From NCBI GenBank assembly GCA_943788445.1, contig CALSQH010000003.1, forward strand, positions 62,001 to 126,000: DNA of 64,000 bases, in the 5' to 3' direction. Shown in pieces: positions 19,305 to 28,530 of this stretch. Each line of letters begins with the position of its first letter. The first letter of the stretch is position 1. Made by a program: the position numbers and the translations under genes. The stretch is from an uncultured Pseudomonadales bacterium (GTDB taxonomy: Bacteria > Pseudomonadota > Gammaproteobacteria > Pseudomonadales > Porticoccaceae). The notes beneath the pieces are model-generated. The model had not been told where the DNA came from, ran no database searches, and saw nothing but the letters and a program-made list of their open reading frames with translations.

Positions 19305-19492
19305 ATGTTAATTCCCTAAACCATTATCTAACAGCCACCTGTAATAAGTAGCCTATAAAAAAGCGACGCATTATACCCCAGCACCTGCAGTTCGAGAATG
19401 CCCTCGCGGGAGCATAAACCCTTGAAATCTAAAAAAAACCCTAAAAAGACGGCTATTCGTGGCACAACGGTAAAACAGCGGCTATAAATAAT

Positions 19493-19525
19493 GTCGAGGC
19501 CCTGCTCGCAGTCCCCCCCCTCGAC
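19493..19525 (+). promoter_or_regulatory. Hairpin with eight-C tract in HU-like gene leader
   Basis: GTCGAGG (19493-19499) can pair with CCTCGAC (19519-19525) in the leader of the HU-like gene, with a run of eight C at 19513-19520 at its 3' side. A TATAAATA at 19484-19491, just upstream, could be the -10 element. The structure could influence translation of the gene starting at 19570. A homopolymer of eight is also a possible slippage site, but it lies outside the coding region. Confidence 0.35.
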
Positions 19526-19569
19526 GCGACAGGGATAGTGTAAATTTTACCTTTATAAAGGAAGAGAAA

Positions 19570-20154
19570 ATGGCTGTTAAAAAAGGATCTGCGAAACCAA
19601 AAGCAAAGGCAAAAGCGCCTGCCAAAAAGAAAGCACCGTCAACAATAAGTGCGGCGAGAAATGTAACTGCTAAAAAAGCATCTGTTGTAAAAGGAAGTAA
19701 TAAAAAAATCGCAGCAAAGAAAGCTGTGACTAAAAAACCTGTTACCCAGAAAAAAGTCACCACCAAAAAGTCTGCAAGCAGTAAGGCTCCAGCCAAAAAA
19801 ACCGCGATAAAAAAAGCTGCTGCGCCAGCCCGCAAGATTACCGCGATCAGCGATCGGTATAGCAAAACTCAAATTATTAGCGAATTAGCAAGCAATACCA
19901 ACATGACCCGCAGACAGGTTAATTCTGTACTTGAGGAACTGTCAATTCTTATTCAGCGGCATGTTAAGAAGCGTTCCGTAGGCGAGTTTGTGCTTGCCGG
20001 CCTGATCAAAATCCACACGGTTAAGCGTCCAGCCAAGAAGTCTTACAAAGGCATAAACCCATTTACTGGTAAGCAGACGACATTTAAAGCACGTCCAGCA
20101 TCAGTTGCAGTTAAGGTTCATGCGCTTAAAGGTCTTAAGGATATGGCACAGTAA
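19570..20154 (+). CDS. HU-family DNA-binding protein with long Lys/Ala-rich N-terminal tail
   Basis: A 194-residue basic protein. Residues 1-90 are a low-complexity Lys/Ala/Thr/Pro tail (AKPKAKAKAPAKKKAP and similar), resembling histone H1. Residues about 95-190 form an HU/IHF-like domain: YSKTQIISELASNTNMTRR, then the DNA-binding arm GINPFTGKQTTFKARPASVAVK. HU alone is about 90 residues, so the tail doubles the protein. It should bind and compact DNA without strong sequence preference. AAGGAAGAG provides a good ribosome-binding site. Tails of this kind more often sit after the HU domain, so the N-terminal position is of note. Confidence 0.85.
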   Translation: MAVKKGSAKPKAKAKAPAKKKAPSTISAARNVTAKKASVVKGSNKKIAAKKAVTKKPVTQKKVTTKKSASSKAPAKKTAIKKAAAPARKITAISDRYSKTQIISELASNTNMTRRQVNSVLEELSILIQRHVKKRSVGEFVLAGLIKIHTVKRPAKKSYKGINPFTGKQTTFKARPASVAVKVHALKGLKDMAQ

Positions 20155-20195
20155 CTTTAGATGAGTTTGTTTCTCTCAGTTCGAAGGTTCATTCT

Positions 20196-20346
20196 TGTCA
20201 TCTCGAACGAATGTGAGAGATCTCCTGGAGGTCCCAGCATTCGCTGGGATGACTGTGGTTTCTCTCGTCATACTGGCGTAAGCCAGTACTCAGGATTTTG
20301 ACTATTTGTTGGGAGATTCCTCGTCTCTTCGTTCTGTCGGGAAGAC
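20196..20346. repeat. Dispersed palindromic repeat (TCTCGAAC ... CTGTCGGGA type)
   Basis: This gap between two convergent genes contains TGTCATCTCGAACGAATGTG and GAGAGATCTC, the palindromes CCCAGC-ATTC-GCTGGG and TACTGGC-GTAA-GCCAGTA, and GGAGATTCCTCGTCTCTTCG ending in CTGTCGGGA. Related strings occur at 34.4, 38.5, 43.5 and 50.5 kb, always between genes. The family resembles dispersed intergenic repeats seen in many proteobacteria. Confidence 0.7.
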
Positions 20347-20347
20347 A

Positions 20348-20773
20348 TTAAAGATGAGCCACCAGCCCATGGGGCTCGAGTGCAGACGCAATTCTCTCGA
20401 CCCTGTGGGCCAGCATATCTTGCGGGTAGGCAACCGCCTCCACTGCGCCCCACACTGGTTTGGGCCAGGCTACATCAGTTTTAAATCTAGCCACATGGTG
20501 CATATGCAACTGCGGCACCATATTACCAATCGTTGCGACATTGATTTTATCCGCAGTAAATAGATCCGCTAACGTTTCCGCCAACAGACAGGACTCCTGT
20601 AAAAGTTGCTGCTGATCAGCAGTATCTAACTGATAGATCTCTTGCATATCGGCCCGCTGCGGCACCAAAATACACCAGGGGTAATTGGCATCTTTACTGA
20701 GTAGTAAAAGACTTAACGGAAAGCGCCCTACTAGCACCGTATCCAACTCAAGTTGTGGATGTAATTGAAACAT
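20348..20773 (-). CDS. HIT-domain hydrolase
   Basis: A histidine-triad nucleotide-binding protein of about 141 residues, likely a nucleotidyl hydrolase or transferase. The triad is QLHMHHVAR near residue 90, and [10 protein letters not shown] is the family strand motif before it. The ATG at 20773 is chosen because GAGGGC lies upstream and MFQLHPQL is the usual N-terminus; a longer frame to 20818 adds no homology. Note that the triad reads HMHH, with the third histidine directly after the second as in this subfamily. It is divergent from proS. Its substrate is unknown. Confidence 0.82.
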   Translation of the reverse strand: MFQLHPQLELDTVLVGRFPLSLLLLSKDANYPWCILVPQRADMQEIYQLDTADQQQLLQESCLLAETLADLFTADKINVATIGNMVPQLHMHHVARFKTDVAWPKPVWGAVEAVAYPQDMLAHRVERIASALEPHGLVAHL

Positions 20774-20866
20774 TTTGCCCTCATATCTGCTTATGACTGT
20801 ACCGCGACAGCCGCGCACCGTAAAATAGCTGGCTTAAACTCATTGACCACCAGTGTAAGAGAAACC

Positions 20867-22591
20867 ATGCGCGCCAGCCAATACCTGATTTCAACAAAAA
20901 AAGAATCACCCGCCGACGCTGAAGTTATCAGCCATAAACTCATGCTGCGAGCCGGAATGATTCGCAAAGTCGCCTCGGGTCTCTATTCCTGGCTGCCCAT
21001 AGGCCTGCGCGTATTTCGCAAAGTTGAAGCCATAGTGCGACAGGAGATGGATAAATCTGGCGCCTTGGAAATTATGATGCCGGTGGTACAGCCCGCCGAT
21101 CTGTGGGAAGAATCTGGCCGCTGGGGACAGTTTGGCCCTGAACTACTGCGTATTAAAGATCGTCACGGCCGCGAGTTTTGTCTCGGCCCAACCCATGAAG
21201 AGGTGGTTACCGATATTATTCGCAGTGAAATTCGCAGCTATAAACAACTGCCGGCAAATTTCTATCAGATCCAGACCAAATTTCGCGACGAGCGCCGGCC
21301 GCGTTTTGGCGTTATGCGTACCCGCGAATTTTGTATGAAAGATGCCTACTCCTTTCATATCGACAACGCATCGCTGCAAGAAACCTATGATCAAATGTAC
21401 CAGACTTATTCTGCGATTTTTGAGCGCACCGGTTTAGTCTTCCGCGCGGTACTTGCCGACACCGGAAGCATCGGCGGCAGTGTCTCTCATGAATTCCATG
21501 TATTGGCCGACTCGGGTGAAGACGCGATTGTCTTCTCTACTGAAAGTGACTACGCCGCCAATATTGAAAAAGCCGAAGCGATTGCATCTAGTAATGAAGT
21601 ACCGAAAGGCTGTGCTGAGATGGCCGAACTCTCCACTCCTAGCGTGCGTAGCATCGATGATCTCTGTGCCTTTGTCGACAACAGTGCTGATCAATGCCTT
21701 AAAACACTGATTGTCAGTACAACCAATGAAGAAGGTGAAGAGAAACTTTACGGTCTGATGGTGCGCGGCGATCACGAACTCAATGAAGTAAAAGCACAAC
21801 ACGCACTGGGATTGGCCACAGAAATTACCTTTGCCACTGAAGAGCAAATCAAAGCCACGTTAAACTGCTCACCCGGCTCTCTTGGTCCGGTTAATCTAAA
21901 CCTGCCTATTGTGGTAGATCACAGCGCTGCGCAACTCAGCGACTTTATCTGTGGTGCCAACCGCGATGGCTATCATCTAACCGGTGTTAACTGGCAGCGC
22001 GACTGCGGTGAATTTACTACTGCAGATATCCGTAATGTCGTAGCCGGCGATGCCAGTCCAGACGGTAAAGGCGTATTAGAAATTAAGCGCGGTATCGAAG
22101 TCGGTCATATCTTCCAGCTCGGCACCAAGTACAGCGAGGCGATGAAAGCCACCGTGCTCGATGAAAATGGCAAAGAACGCAGCATGGCTATGGGCTGCTA
22201 TGGTATTGGTGTCAGCCGTATTGTCGCCGCTGCCATCGAACAGAACCACGATGAGAATGGCATTATCTGGCCAGAGGCTATCGCTCCTTTTCAGGTCGCC
22301 ATCGTGCCGATCAATATGCACAAATCAGAATTGGTAAAAGAAACCTGTGAAGCACTTTATGAAAAACTCAGCAGCGCTGGCTACGAAGTGCTATTTATGG
22401 ATGAAGCCAAAGCAAGACTTGGCGGCATGCTGGCAGATGTTGAATTGCTTGGCATTCCCAACCGCATCGTGATCGGTGATCGCGGGCTTGAAGGCGGTAC
22501 TGTCGAATATCGCAATCGTCGCGAATCAGAAAACCAACATATAGCTATGGATAAGCTGGATGATTTTATTAGCGAGAATGTATTTAAGTAG
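20867..22591 (+). CDS. proS: Prolyl-tRNA synthetase (bacterial, with editing domain)
   Basis: ProS charges tRNA-Pro. The 574-residue protein starts [20 protein letters not shown], the typical N-terminus; the ATG at 20867 has AAGAGA upstream, while the longer frame to 20765 would overlap the HIT gene. Class II motifs are present (motif 2 [20 protein letters not shown]; the [13 protein letters not shown] region). The INS editing domain occupies about 230-390, and a C-terminal anticodon domain follows. It overlaps the following transglycosylase gene. Confidence 0.96.
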   Translation: MRASQYLISTKKESPADAEVISHKLMLRAGMIRKVASGLYSWLPIGLRVFRKVEAIVRQEMDKSGALEIMMPVVQPADLWEESGRWGQFGPELLRIKDRHGREFCLGPTHEEVVTDIIRSEIRSYKQLPANFYQIQTKFRDERRPRFGVMRTREFCMKDAYSFHIDNASLQETYDQMYQTYSAIFERTGLVFRAVLADTGSIGGSVSHEFHVLADSGEDAIVFSTESDYAANIEKAEAIASSNEVPKGCAEMAELSTPSVRSIDDLCAFVDNSADQCLKTLIVSTTNEEGEEKLYGLMVRGDHELNEVKAQHALGLATEITFATEEQIKATLNCSPGSLGPVNLNLPIVVDHSAAQLSDFICGANRDGYHLTGVNWQRDCGEFTTADIRNVVAGDASPDGKGVLEIKRGIEVGHIFQLGTKYSEAMKATVLDENGKERSMAMGCYGIGVSRIVAAAIEQNHDENGIIWPEAIAPFQVAIVPINMHKSELVKETCEALYEKLSSAGYEVLFMDEAKARLGGMLADVELLGIPNRIVIGDRGLEGGTVEYRNRRESENQHIAMDKLDDFISENVFK

Positions 22592-23177
22592 AAGTTTTGT
22601 AAGTAGAAGCTTTTTTCTGCTGATAATGGCAGCGCTGGGGCAATTTGCCTTGGCGAAGCCAGTTACAGTAGCAAACCCAGTTGCCGTTGTTGAGCCTTCA
22701 CTGCTCCAAGCACTAAAAGCCGCCGCCTCCGCCGCTCACAGTTTCGACAATATCTACGACGCAGAAGTCTGGCTAGTCGCAAAAGACCGCCCACTTGCAA
22801 AGATAATCAAAGATCCGCAACAGCGCCTCAACCTGCTTAAACTGATTCATGCCGAAGCCTCCCTCGCGCAACTGCAACCAGAGATAGTGCTGGCCCTTAT
22901 TGAAGTCGAGAGCCGCTTTGACAGTTACGCAGTATCCAGTGCTGGCGCCATGGGTATGATGCAGATAATGCCCTTCTGGAAAAAAGAGATTGGCCGCCCC
23001 AACGATAACCTGATGGATATACAGACCAATCTACGCTACGGCTGCACCATCCTCAGATACTACCTCGACAAAGAAAAAGGTCGCCTTGCTGATGCTCTAG
23101 CTAGATACAATGGTAGCTATGGTGAATACTGGTATGCCGAGCGTGTGCTTGATGCCTGGGCGAAAAACTGGCGATAG
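22578..23177 (+). CDS. Lytic transglycosylase, SLT domain
   Basis: A periplasmic murein lytic transglycosylase of about 199 residues. The N-terminus looks like a signal peptide ending near ALA; in-frame ATGs at 22560 and 22578 both overlap the end of proS. The SLT domain starts near residue 95: IEVESRF holds the catalytic Glu, followed by [13 protein letters not shown], then the GCTILRYYL and ARYNGSYGE motifs. The signal region contains a 15-bp tandem duplication (22586-22615) that repeats SRSF. It cleaves peptidoglycan glycan strands with anhydromuramyl formation. Confidence 0.9.
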   Translation: MYLSRSFVSRSFFLLIMAALGQFALAKPVTVANPVAVVEPSLLQALKAAASAAHSFDNIYDAEVWLVAKDRPLAKIIKDPQQRLNLLKLIHAEASLAQLQPEIVLALIEVESRFDSYAVSSAGAMGMMQIMPFWKKEIGRPNDNLMDIQTNLRYGCTILRYYLDKEKGRLADALARYNGSYGEYWYAERVLDAWAKNWR

Positions 23178-23514
23178 ACATGTGAAAGATGTCATAAGAT
23201 CCCCCGGCCCTTCGCCTTGCCGCGGTGACAGCGAGGCTAGATTGTTTATTGCCCGTATTCTTATTCTTCGTATTCTTATTCTTCGTACTCTTATTGTCCG
23301 TATTCTTATTGAACGTCCCCTGATTGCCTGTACTTTCGGTTAGCTGTACTCCGGCAGTTCAGATAGCCCCACCAAAAGCCCCCCCTTACAACAAATGAAT
23401 AAAGAATAACTGCTATTATTACCTTAAACTAAATCAACAATCACTCGTACAAGTAACAACCATTAATTAAAATGGCCCGATGCAAGCACTTGATTAAAAC
23501 AACCGAGTAAAAAA
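23178..23514. other. Non-coding gap with 15-bp minisatellite
   Basis: No credible gene is present; a 77-residue open frame over the repeat is low-complexity and overlaps the transglycosylase gene. Four clear copies of a 15-bp unit (CGTATTCTTATTCTT and variants) occupy 23254-23313, with one degraded unit on each side. The remainder is AT-rich and should hold the promoter of the pxp operon. Confidence 0.7.
23254..23313. repeat. 15-bp tandem repeat, four copies
   Basis: Copies begin at 23254, 23269, 23284 and 23299. The first two are identical; the others differ at two or three positions. Degenerate copies appear to continue to about 23328. The same 15-bp period is found at four other sites between 22.6 and 30.7 kb, with unrelated unit sequences. 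Confidence 0.85.
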
Positions 23515-24261
23515 ATGGCATTACTATTAAATTGTGATCTCGGCGAAAGCCACGAAGCCTCGAAAATCGGCCTCGACGATCAGGTAATGCCCTTTATTGA
23601 TCAAGCCAACATTGCCTGTGGCTTTCACGCAGGCAATCCCATTCTAATGAAGAAAACCCTGCTCGCCGCCAAGCGTCACAATGTCGCGGTTGGTGCTCAC
23701 CCCAGTTACCCAGATATAGTCGGCTTTGGTCGTCGCTCCATGAGCCTACCTCCGCCAGAAATTATTGCCCTAGTGCAACATCAGATCCGGGTACTCTGCG
23801 AGACAGCACAACATCTCGATATAGCGGTCACCTATGTTAAACCCCACGGCGCTCTGTACAACGATATGATGACCAACGGCCATCTTCGCAGCGCTATTAT
23901 GCAGGCAATTGTCGACAGTCCAACGGCGAAAGATCGGCCCCTTGCCTTTATGTTACAGGCCACGGCAAATGCCGAAATCCATCGCCAGGAAGCGCAGATG
24001 TTTGGTCTCGAGGTTATCTTTGAGGCCTTTGCCGACCGCTGCTATAACGATGATGGCAGCCTGCTTTCACGCAGTAAAGAAGGCGCAGTGCACAGCCGCG
24101 AAAAAATGCTTGAACAGGTACAGCAGTTAAATAAACAGGGAACGGTAACCACTGTTAGCGGCAACCAATTATCGCTTCAGGCAGACAGCCTCTGCGTGCA
24201 TGGCGACAACAGGGAAGCGGTTAATGCCATTGAAGAAATTCGTCAACTGTTAAACCAATGA
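23515..24261 (+). CDS. pxpA: 5-oxoprolinase subunit A (LamB/YcsF family)
   Basis: PxpA with PxpB and PxpC forms the ATP-dependent 5-oxoprolinase that opens pyroglutamate to glutamate. The 248-residue protein starts LLLNCDLGESHEASKIG and has ANIACGFHAGNP, GAHPSYPD and YVKPHGALYND, all typical of YcsF/LamB proteins. The gene order pxpA-pxpB-pxpC with overlapping ends is intact. It removes damaged glutamine/glutamate products and feeds glutamate metabolism. Confidence 0.92.
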   Translation: MALLLNCDLGESHEASKIGLDDQVMPFIDQANIACGFHAGNPILMKKTLLAAKRHNVAVGAHPSYPDIVGFGRRSMSLPPPEIIALVQHQIRVLCETAQHLDIAVTYVKPHGALYNDMMTNGHLRSAIMQAIVDSPTAKDRPLAFMLQATANAEIHRQEAQMFGLEVIFEAFADRCYNDDGSLLSRSKEGAVHSREKMLEQVQQLNKQGTVTTVSGNQLSLQADSLCVHGDNREAVNAIEEIRQLLNQ

Positions 24262-24974
24262 GTGCACAGCAAATGAGGGCACAGCAGACCATCTCCATCG
24301 CCGGAGAGAATGCCCTGATAGTCTATTTTGGCGATAAGCCGAGTGCGGCCATCTCCACTGAGATAGCCACTACGGTAAAAAAACTCAGGACCTATCTCGG
24401 CGCAACCCTCATCGATCTAGTGCCCTCCTACGCCTCATTGCTGGTTATCTTCGACCCGCTTACAACCGATCATCACTCTGTGCGCATAGCCATTAAAACG
24501 GCTATTAAAGATTTAAATCAAAACACCACTGCGCAACAAACAAGTAGCGCTTCACGGGTAACACTGCCGGTTTACTACAGCAGCGAATCCGGCCCCGACC
24601 TGCAGAGAATTGCCAATACAGCTGGACTCTCTATAGCAGAGGTTATCGCCATTCATCAGCAGACTGAATACCGCGTCTACGCGATTGGCTTTGCACCGGG
24701 TTTTGCCTATCTTGGCCAAGTAGATCCGCGCATAGCTACTCCCAGACTGGCTACCCCTAGACAGCAAGTGCCGCGCGGTGCTGTGGCTATTGCTGACCGA
24801 CAGACCGCAGTCTACCCGGCGCAGTCGCCCGGCGGCTGGAATCTGATTGGACTCTGCCCACAGCTTATGTTCGATCCAAAGGCTTCCCCAAGTATGCCCG
24901 TCGCGGTCGGCGATCTGGTTCGCTTCGAGGCCATAGATAAAACCACCTTCGAAAATTTTGGCGGTGTTCTTTGA
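24258..24974 (+). CDS. pxpB: 5-oxoprolinase subunit B (KipI-like)
   Basis: The 238-residue protein belongs to the KipI/PxpB family, whose members form the ATP-using part of 5-oxoprolinase with PxpC. The motif YAIGFAPGFAYLGQVDPRI, then TPRQQVPRGAVAIADRQTAVYP and SPGGWNLIG, is diagnostic. The ATG at 24258 overlaps the pxpA stop. A 15-bp tandem duplication at the very start (24258-24287) repeats the start codon, so ATG 24273 is an equally placed alternative start. Confidence 0.9.
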   Translation: MSAQQMRAQQTISIAGENALIVYFGDKPSAAISTEIATTVKKLRTYLGATLIDLVPSYASLLVIFDPLTTDHHSVRIAIKTAIKDLNQNTTAQQTSSASRVTLPVYYSSESGPDLQRIANTAGLSIAEVIAIHQQTEYRVYAIGFAPGFAYLGQVDPRIATPRLATPRQQVPRGAVAIADRQTAVYPAQSPGGWNLIGLCPQLMFDPKASPSMPVAVGDLVRFEAIDKTTFENFGGVL

Positions 24975-25924
24975 ATAATCATTTAAGGGTAATTAAGCCG
25001 GGAATATACAGCCTGCTGCAAGATAGCGGACGCTACGGGCAGCAGAGTATAGGATTAACCACCGGCGGCCCCTTAGACCGCAGCGCCTTTCGCTGCGCCA
25101 ACCTGCTCTGCGAAAACCCTCAGAATAGCGCCTGTATCGAAGTGACTGTCGGCGGTCTGATAGTGGAATCCACAGTCAAAACCACTCTGACTGTAACGGG
25201 TGCCGACATACCCTTACGCATTAACAAACAACCCGCCGCACTCTGGCAAAGTCACAGCATTAATCCCGGCGATTTGATTGAATTGGGCTTTGCACGCAGT
25301 GGAAGCCGTGCCTATCTAGCCGTTAGCGGAGGCTTTCAAGCCGAACCTCTTTTTAATAGTGTTGCCACGGTTCCCCGCGAGGGCTTGGGTGGCCTGCACG
25401 CTGATGGTTCAGCACTAAAAGCCGGGGATATATTACCCTGCCAACCCATTGAAGATACCAGTCTCTGGCAACTGCCAGAAAAGCTCAGAGCCGACTACAG
25501 TCAAAATTCAGCACGCTTAAGAGTTGTGCTCGGTTATCAGCAAGAGAGCTTTAGCGAAACCCAAAAACAGTGTTTTTTTAGATCGCAATACAGCGTCACC
25601 AAATACAGTGACCGTATGGGCTATCGCCTTGAGGGCGCAGAGATTATTCCCGCCATCAAGGGTATTCTCTCCGAAGGCATCTGCTTGGGAGCGATTCAAT
25701 TCCCCCCTGATGGGCAGCCAATAGTTCTGTTAAATGACCGCCAAACCATGGGTGGCTATCCAAAAATTGGCTCAGTGCTCTCTCTAGATATAGGTAAACT
25801 GGCACAGCTTTCAGCCGGCGGCACTGTGCATTTTGAGCCCATAAGCATAGGTCAGGCACAATCTTTATGGGCGGAAAATGAAAAACAATTTGCATCAAAC
25901 CCGCCACTAAAACTTTGCTTGTAA
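24971..25924 (+). CDS. pxpC: 5-oxoprolinase subunit C (KipA-like)
   Basis: The 317-residue protein is the KipA/PxpC (biotin-dependent carboxyltransferase-like) partner of PxpB. It begins IKPGIYSLLQDSGRYGQQSI, with GGPLDRSAFRCANLLCEN and the C-terminal PPDGQPIVLLNDRQTMGGYP, all family hallmarks. The start codon is TTG at 24971, overlapping the pxpB stop as TTGA, which implies translational coupling. Confidence 0.9.
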   Translation: MNNHLRVIKPGIYSLLQDSGRYGQQSIGLTTGGPLDRSAFRCANLLCENPQNSACIEVTVGGLIVESTVKTTLTVTGADIPLRINKQPAALWQSHSINPGDLIELGFARSGSRAYLAVSGGFQAEPLFNSVATVPREGLGGLHADGSALKAGDILPCQPIEDTSLWQLPEKLRADYSQNSARLRVVLGYQQESFSETQKQCFFRSQYSVTKYSDRMGYRLEGAEIIPAIKGILSEGICLGAIQFPPDGQPIVLLNDRQTMGGYPKIGSVLSLDIGKLAQLSAGGTVHFEPISIGQAQSLWAENEKQFASNPPLKLCL

Positions 25925-25994
25925 CAGAGTGTACTGATACCATTTTTGGATTAGGGGAAAACCGCACAGCAGTCGTATCTTTAAAAGGAAACAC

Positions 25995-26852
25995 ATGAAC
26001 ATCGCATTTCTCAATGGCAGCTATCTCCCTCTGGAAGAAGCGAGGATATCGCCACTCGACAGAGGCTTTTTATTTGGCGACGGCATCTATGAAGTCGTGC
26101 CCTCTTACGGCGGAAAAATGGTTGGCTTTGCTCCGCATATCCAGCGCATGAATGATGGCCTCGACGCCATCGGTATCAAATTCGACTGGTCAGAAAGCGA
26201 CTGGGGCGATCTGTGTAACCAGCTGATTAAAAAAAATGGCTCGGGCAACTTAGGTATTTATCTGCACGTAACACGCGGTGCTGACAGTAAACGCTTTCAT
26301 GGTTTTTCCGAAAATATCACACCAACGGTATTTGCTTTTGCCTTTGAAATCGCCCCCGCACCAGTGGCCGATAAAACTCTGGCTAAAAAATTCAAAGTCT
26401 CTTCCAGCAAAGATCTGCGCTGGGACCGCTGCCAGATTAAATCTACCTCTTTACTCGGCAATGTGTTGCATTTTCAGCAGGGCCAAGATCAGGGCAATGA
26501 CGAAACACTGCTGTTTAATGCAGATAATCAGCTTACCGAAGCTAGCTCCTGCAATGCCTATATCGTTAAAGATAGCGTGGTTATCACGCCGCCATTGGAC
26601 AACCAATTACTGCCCGGTATCACCCGTCAAATCCTCCTCGACATACTGCGCAATGATGGCAGTATCAAAGTCGAAGAGCGGCCTGTCAGTATGCACGAAG
26701 TAAAAAATGCCGATGAAGTCTGGATCACCAGCTCATCCAAAGAGATTGGCGCTGTAGTAGAAATCGACGGCCTGCCCGTCGGCAACGGTGAGGTTGGCGA
26801 TATATGGCTGGCGGCACAAACTCTATACTCCGCCGCTAAACACAATTATTAA
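25995..26852 (+). CDS. D-amino-acid aminotransferase (class IV, PLP)
   Basis: A 285-residue PLP enzyme of the branched-chain/D-alanine aminotransferase fold. SPLDRGFLFGDGIYEV is the family N-terminal motif. Lys149 in CQIKSTSLLGN should hold PLP, and Glu182 in LTEASSCN is the conserved partner. The closest familiar enzyme is D-alanine transaminase (Dat); 4-amino-4-deoxychorismate lyase is less likely from the N-terminal motif. It would move amino groups between D-amino acids and 2-oxo acids. AAAGGA precedes the ATG. It lies between pxpC and alr, which fits D-alanine metabolism. Confidence 0.85.
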   Translation: MNIAFLNGSYLPLEEARISPLDRGFLFGDGIYEVVPSYGGKMVGFAPHIQRMNDGLDAIGIKFDWSESDWGDLCNQLIKKNGSGNLGIYLHVTRGADSKRFHGFSENITPTVFAFAFEIAPAPVADKTLAKKFKVSSSKDLRWDRCQIKSTSLLGNVLHFQQGQDQGNDETLLFNADNQLTEASSCNAYIVKDSVVITPPLDNQLLPGITRQILLDILRNDGSIKVEERPVSMHEVKNADEVWITSSSKEIGAVVEIDGLPVGNGEVGDIWLAAQTLYSAAKHNY

Positions 26853-26894
26853 TCGGCTTTTTATACAGGCTTTCCTTAAAAAGGAATTAAATCT

Positions 26895-27977
26895 ATGTCA
26901 CGACCTACCCAAGTAACCATCGACCTGCAAGCTCTGCGCGATAACTTTGCCCTCGCCCAGTCTTTAGCACCTAACGCCCAAACCATGCCAATGGTCAAAG
27001 CTAATGCCTATGGTCACGGTATGGTTGCAGTGGCGCAGGCCCTTGCCGATACCGCACCGGCTTTTGGTGTCGCCTGCATCGAAGAGGCACTGGAGCTTCG
27101 TGACGCCGGTATCACCCAGCCTATCTTGCTGCTTGAAGGCACCTTTAGTGCCGATGAGGTAAATACCGCCGCGCTCAAAGGATTTTGGTTAATGGTTGAA
27201 AACCAGCCCCAAAAAGAAGCGATTATCAATGCCGATATAGCTCAGCGGGTAAACGTCTGGTTAGGTGTAGATACCGGCATGCACCGTCTTGGCTTCGCGC
27301 CGCAAGAAGTCGCCGGTGTGTTTCGAGATCTCAGCGAAAGCCGCAACGTCAACGAGCAGATTGTGGTCGCCACGCACTTTGCCTGCGCAGAAGATTTCGA
27401 CAGTGAATTTACCGATAAACAGCTGGCAACCTTCCACAAAACAGTAACGGATTTTGATTCGGTTAAAACCAGTCTGGCCAACTCTGCCTCGGTTCTCGGT
27501 AGGCCAGATACGCACAGGGATTGGAATCGCCCCGGCTATATGATCTATGGTGCATCACCTTTTGATCAGCCCCAGGAAAATGCCGACAAACTAAAACCGG
27601 TTATGACTCTCTCATCGGCGGTGATATCAGTGCGTCAGATCGACACCGGAGAAGCCGTTGGTTACTCTGGAAAATGGCGTGCCGAACGCCCTTCAACCAT
27701 TGCCACAATCGGCATAGGTTACGGTGATGGCTATCCACGTACCGCGCCCTATGGCACACCGGTACTGGTTAATGGGATCGAATGCCCATTGGTAGGCAGT
27801 GTCAGTATGGATATGATTAGCGTCGATGTAACCGATCTTGAGAACGTTGCTATTGGCGACCCGGTAGAACTTTGGGGCAAGCAACTCGCCGTCAATCGAG
27901 TGGCCGCAAGCTGTGGCACCTTAGGCTACGAATTGCTCACTAGAATGCCGCTCAGGGTTCCCAAAATTTACCCATAG
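26895..27977 (+). CDS. alr: Alanine racemase
   Basis: Alr interconverts L- and D-alanine using PLP. The 360-residue protein has Lys35 in MVKANAYGHG as the PLP lysine and the Tyr in AVGYSGKWRAERP as the second catalytic base. GSVSMDMISVDVT and ELLTRMPLRVP complete the family pattern. An AAGGA precedes the ATG. With the D-amino-acid aminotransferase just upstream, it could serve D-alanine supply or breakdown; whether a second alr exists outside the window cannot be seen. Confidence 0.94.
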   Translation: MSRPTQVTIDLQALRDNFALAQSLAPNAQTMPMVKANAYGHGMVAVAQALADTAPAFGVACIEEALELRDAGITQPILLLEGTFSADEVNTAALKGFWLMVENQPQKEAIINADIAQRVNVWLGVDTGMHRLGFAPQEVAGVFRDLSESRNVNEQIVVATHFACAEDFDSEFTDKQLATFHKTVTDFDSVKTSLANSASVLGRPDTHRDWNRPGYMIYGASPFDQPQENADKLKPVMTLSSAVISVRQIDTGEAVGYSGKWRAERPSTIATIGIGYGDGYPRTAPYGTPVLVNGIECPLVGSVSMDMISVDVTDLENVAIGDPVELWGKQLAVNRVAASCGTLGYELLTRMPLRVPKIYP

Positions 27978-27986
27978 TTTAAAGAG

Positions 27987-28463
27987 CTAGAGATTAATCT
28001 GTAGTGCGGTCTGAGACTTAACGTCCTGAATGACAACGTAAGTATGGGTCTGGCTAATGCCTTGGATAGTCGATAACTTCTCCCCCAAAAAACGCCGATA
28101 ATGATGCATATCTGCAACGCGAATCTTGATTAAATAATCAAAGCCCCCCGCCACCATCTGACATTCAAGCACCTCGTCCAGAGCCAATATCTGTTGATTA
28201 AAAAGCTGAATCGCCTCGGTTGTTGTACTCGTCAACTGTACTTCAATATAGGCACAGAGTGCAGCGTTAGCCTTTATCGGATCAAGTAGCGCCACATAGC
28301 TGGTTATAAAGCCCTCTTTCTCCAAGCGCTTCACCCGCTCCAAACAGGGCGTCGGGGTTAAATTGACCTGCCGCGCCAGATCTACATTGGCAATGCGACC
28401 ATTATTTTGCAGCGTATTCAAAATCCGGCGATCAGTGCGATCCAAATCAGCGACTGTTTTCAT
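27987..28463 (-). CDS. Lrp/AsnC-family regulator, likely of putA
   Basis: A 158-residue Lrp/AsnC protein. The N-terminal HTH covers residues 5-60 (LDRTDRRILNTLQNNGRIAN, LTPTPCLERVKRLEKEGFI), and the C-terminal RAM domain follows (VAGGFDYLIKIRVADMHHYR). It is transcribed divergently from putA. In several bacteria (for example PutR of Vibrio and Agrobacterium) a divergent Lrp-type protein activates putA in response to proline. Since this PutA lacks its own DNA-binding domain, that role is likely here. Confidence 0.88.
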   Translation of the reverse strand: MKTVADLDRTDRRILNTLQNNGRIANVDLARQVNLTPTPCLERVKRLEKEGFITSYVALLDPIKANAALCAYIEVQLTSTTTEAIQLFNQQILALDEVLECQMVAGGFDYLIKIRVADMHHYRRFLGEKLSTIQGISQTHTYVVIQDVKSQTALQINL

Positions 28464-28500
28464 AGCATTTCCCCCATAGCTCTTTGTGAATTGCGCCTAT

Positions 28501-28530
28501 AAATTAAAGACAGCTAAATTAAAGACAGCT
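28501..28530. repeat. 15-bp tandem duplication in lrp-putA intergenic region
   Basis: AAATTAAAGACAGCT occurs twice in direct succession (28501-28515, 28516-28530) between the divergent lrp and putA genes. It lies just upstream of the lrp start and may alter spacing of promoter elements. An AATAGTC...AACTATT inverted pair at about 28537-28579 could be part of the regulator site, but that is weak. Confidence 0.7.

Noticed and set aside
19460..19480. Sigma-54 type promoter (TGGCAC) before the HU-like gene
   Set aside because: The matching -12 TTGC element is missing at the required spacing.
19482..19872. Hydrophobic antisense frames over the HU-like gene tail
   Set aside because: Phe/Ala/Leu-rich antisense translation of Lys/Ala codons, without a start signal or homology.
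23110..23343. 77-residue frame with RILIL-type repeats
   Set aside because: It overlaps the transglycosylase gene and is a by-product of the 15-bp minisatellite; the pattern is not that of the pentapeptide-repeat family.
24731..24760. Another 15-bp repeat in pxpB (IATPRLATPR)
   Set aside because: The motif is close to the normal family sequence at this site, so it need not be a recent duplication.
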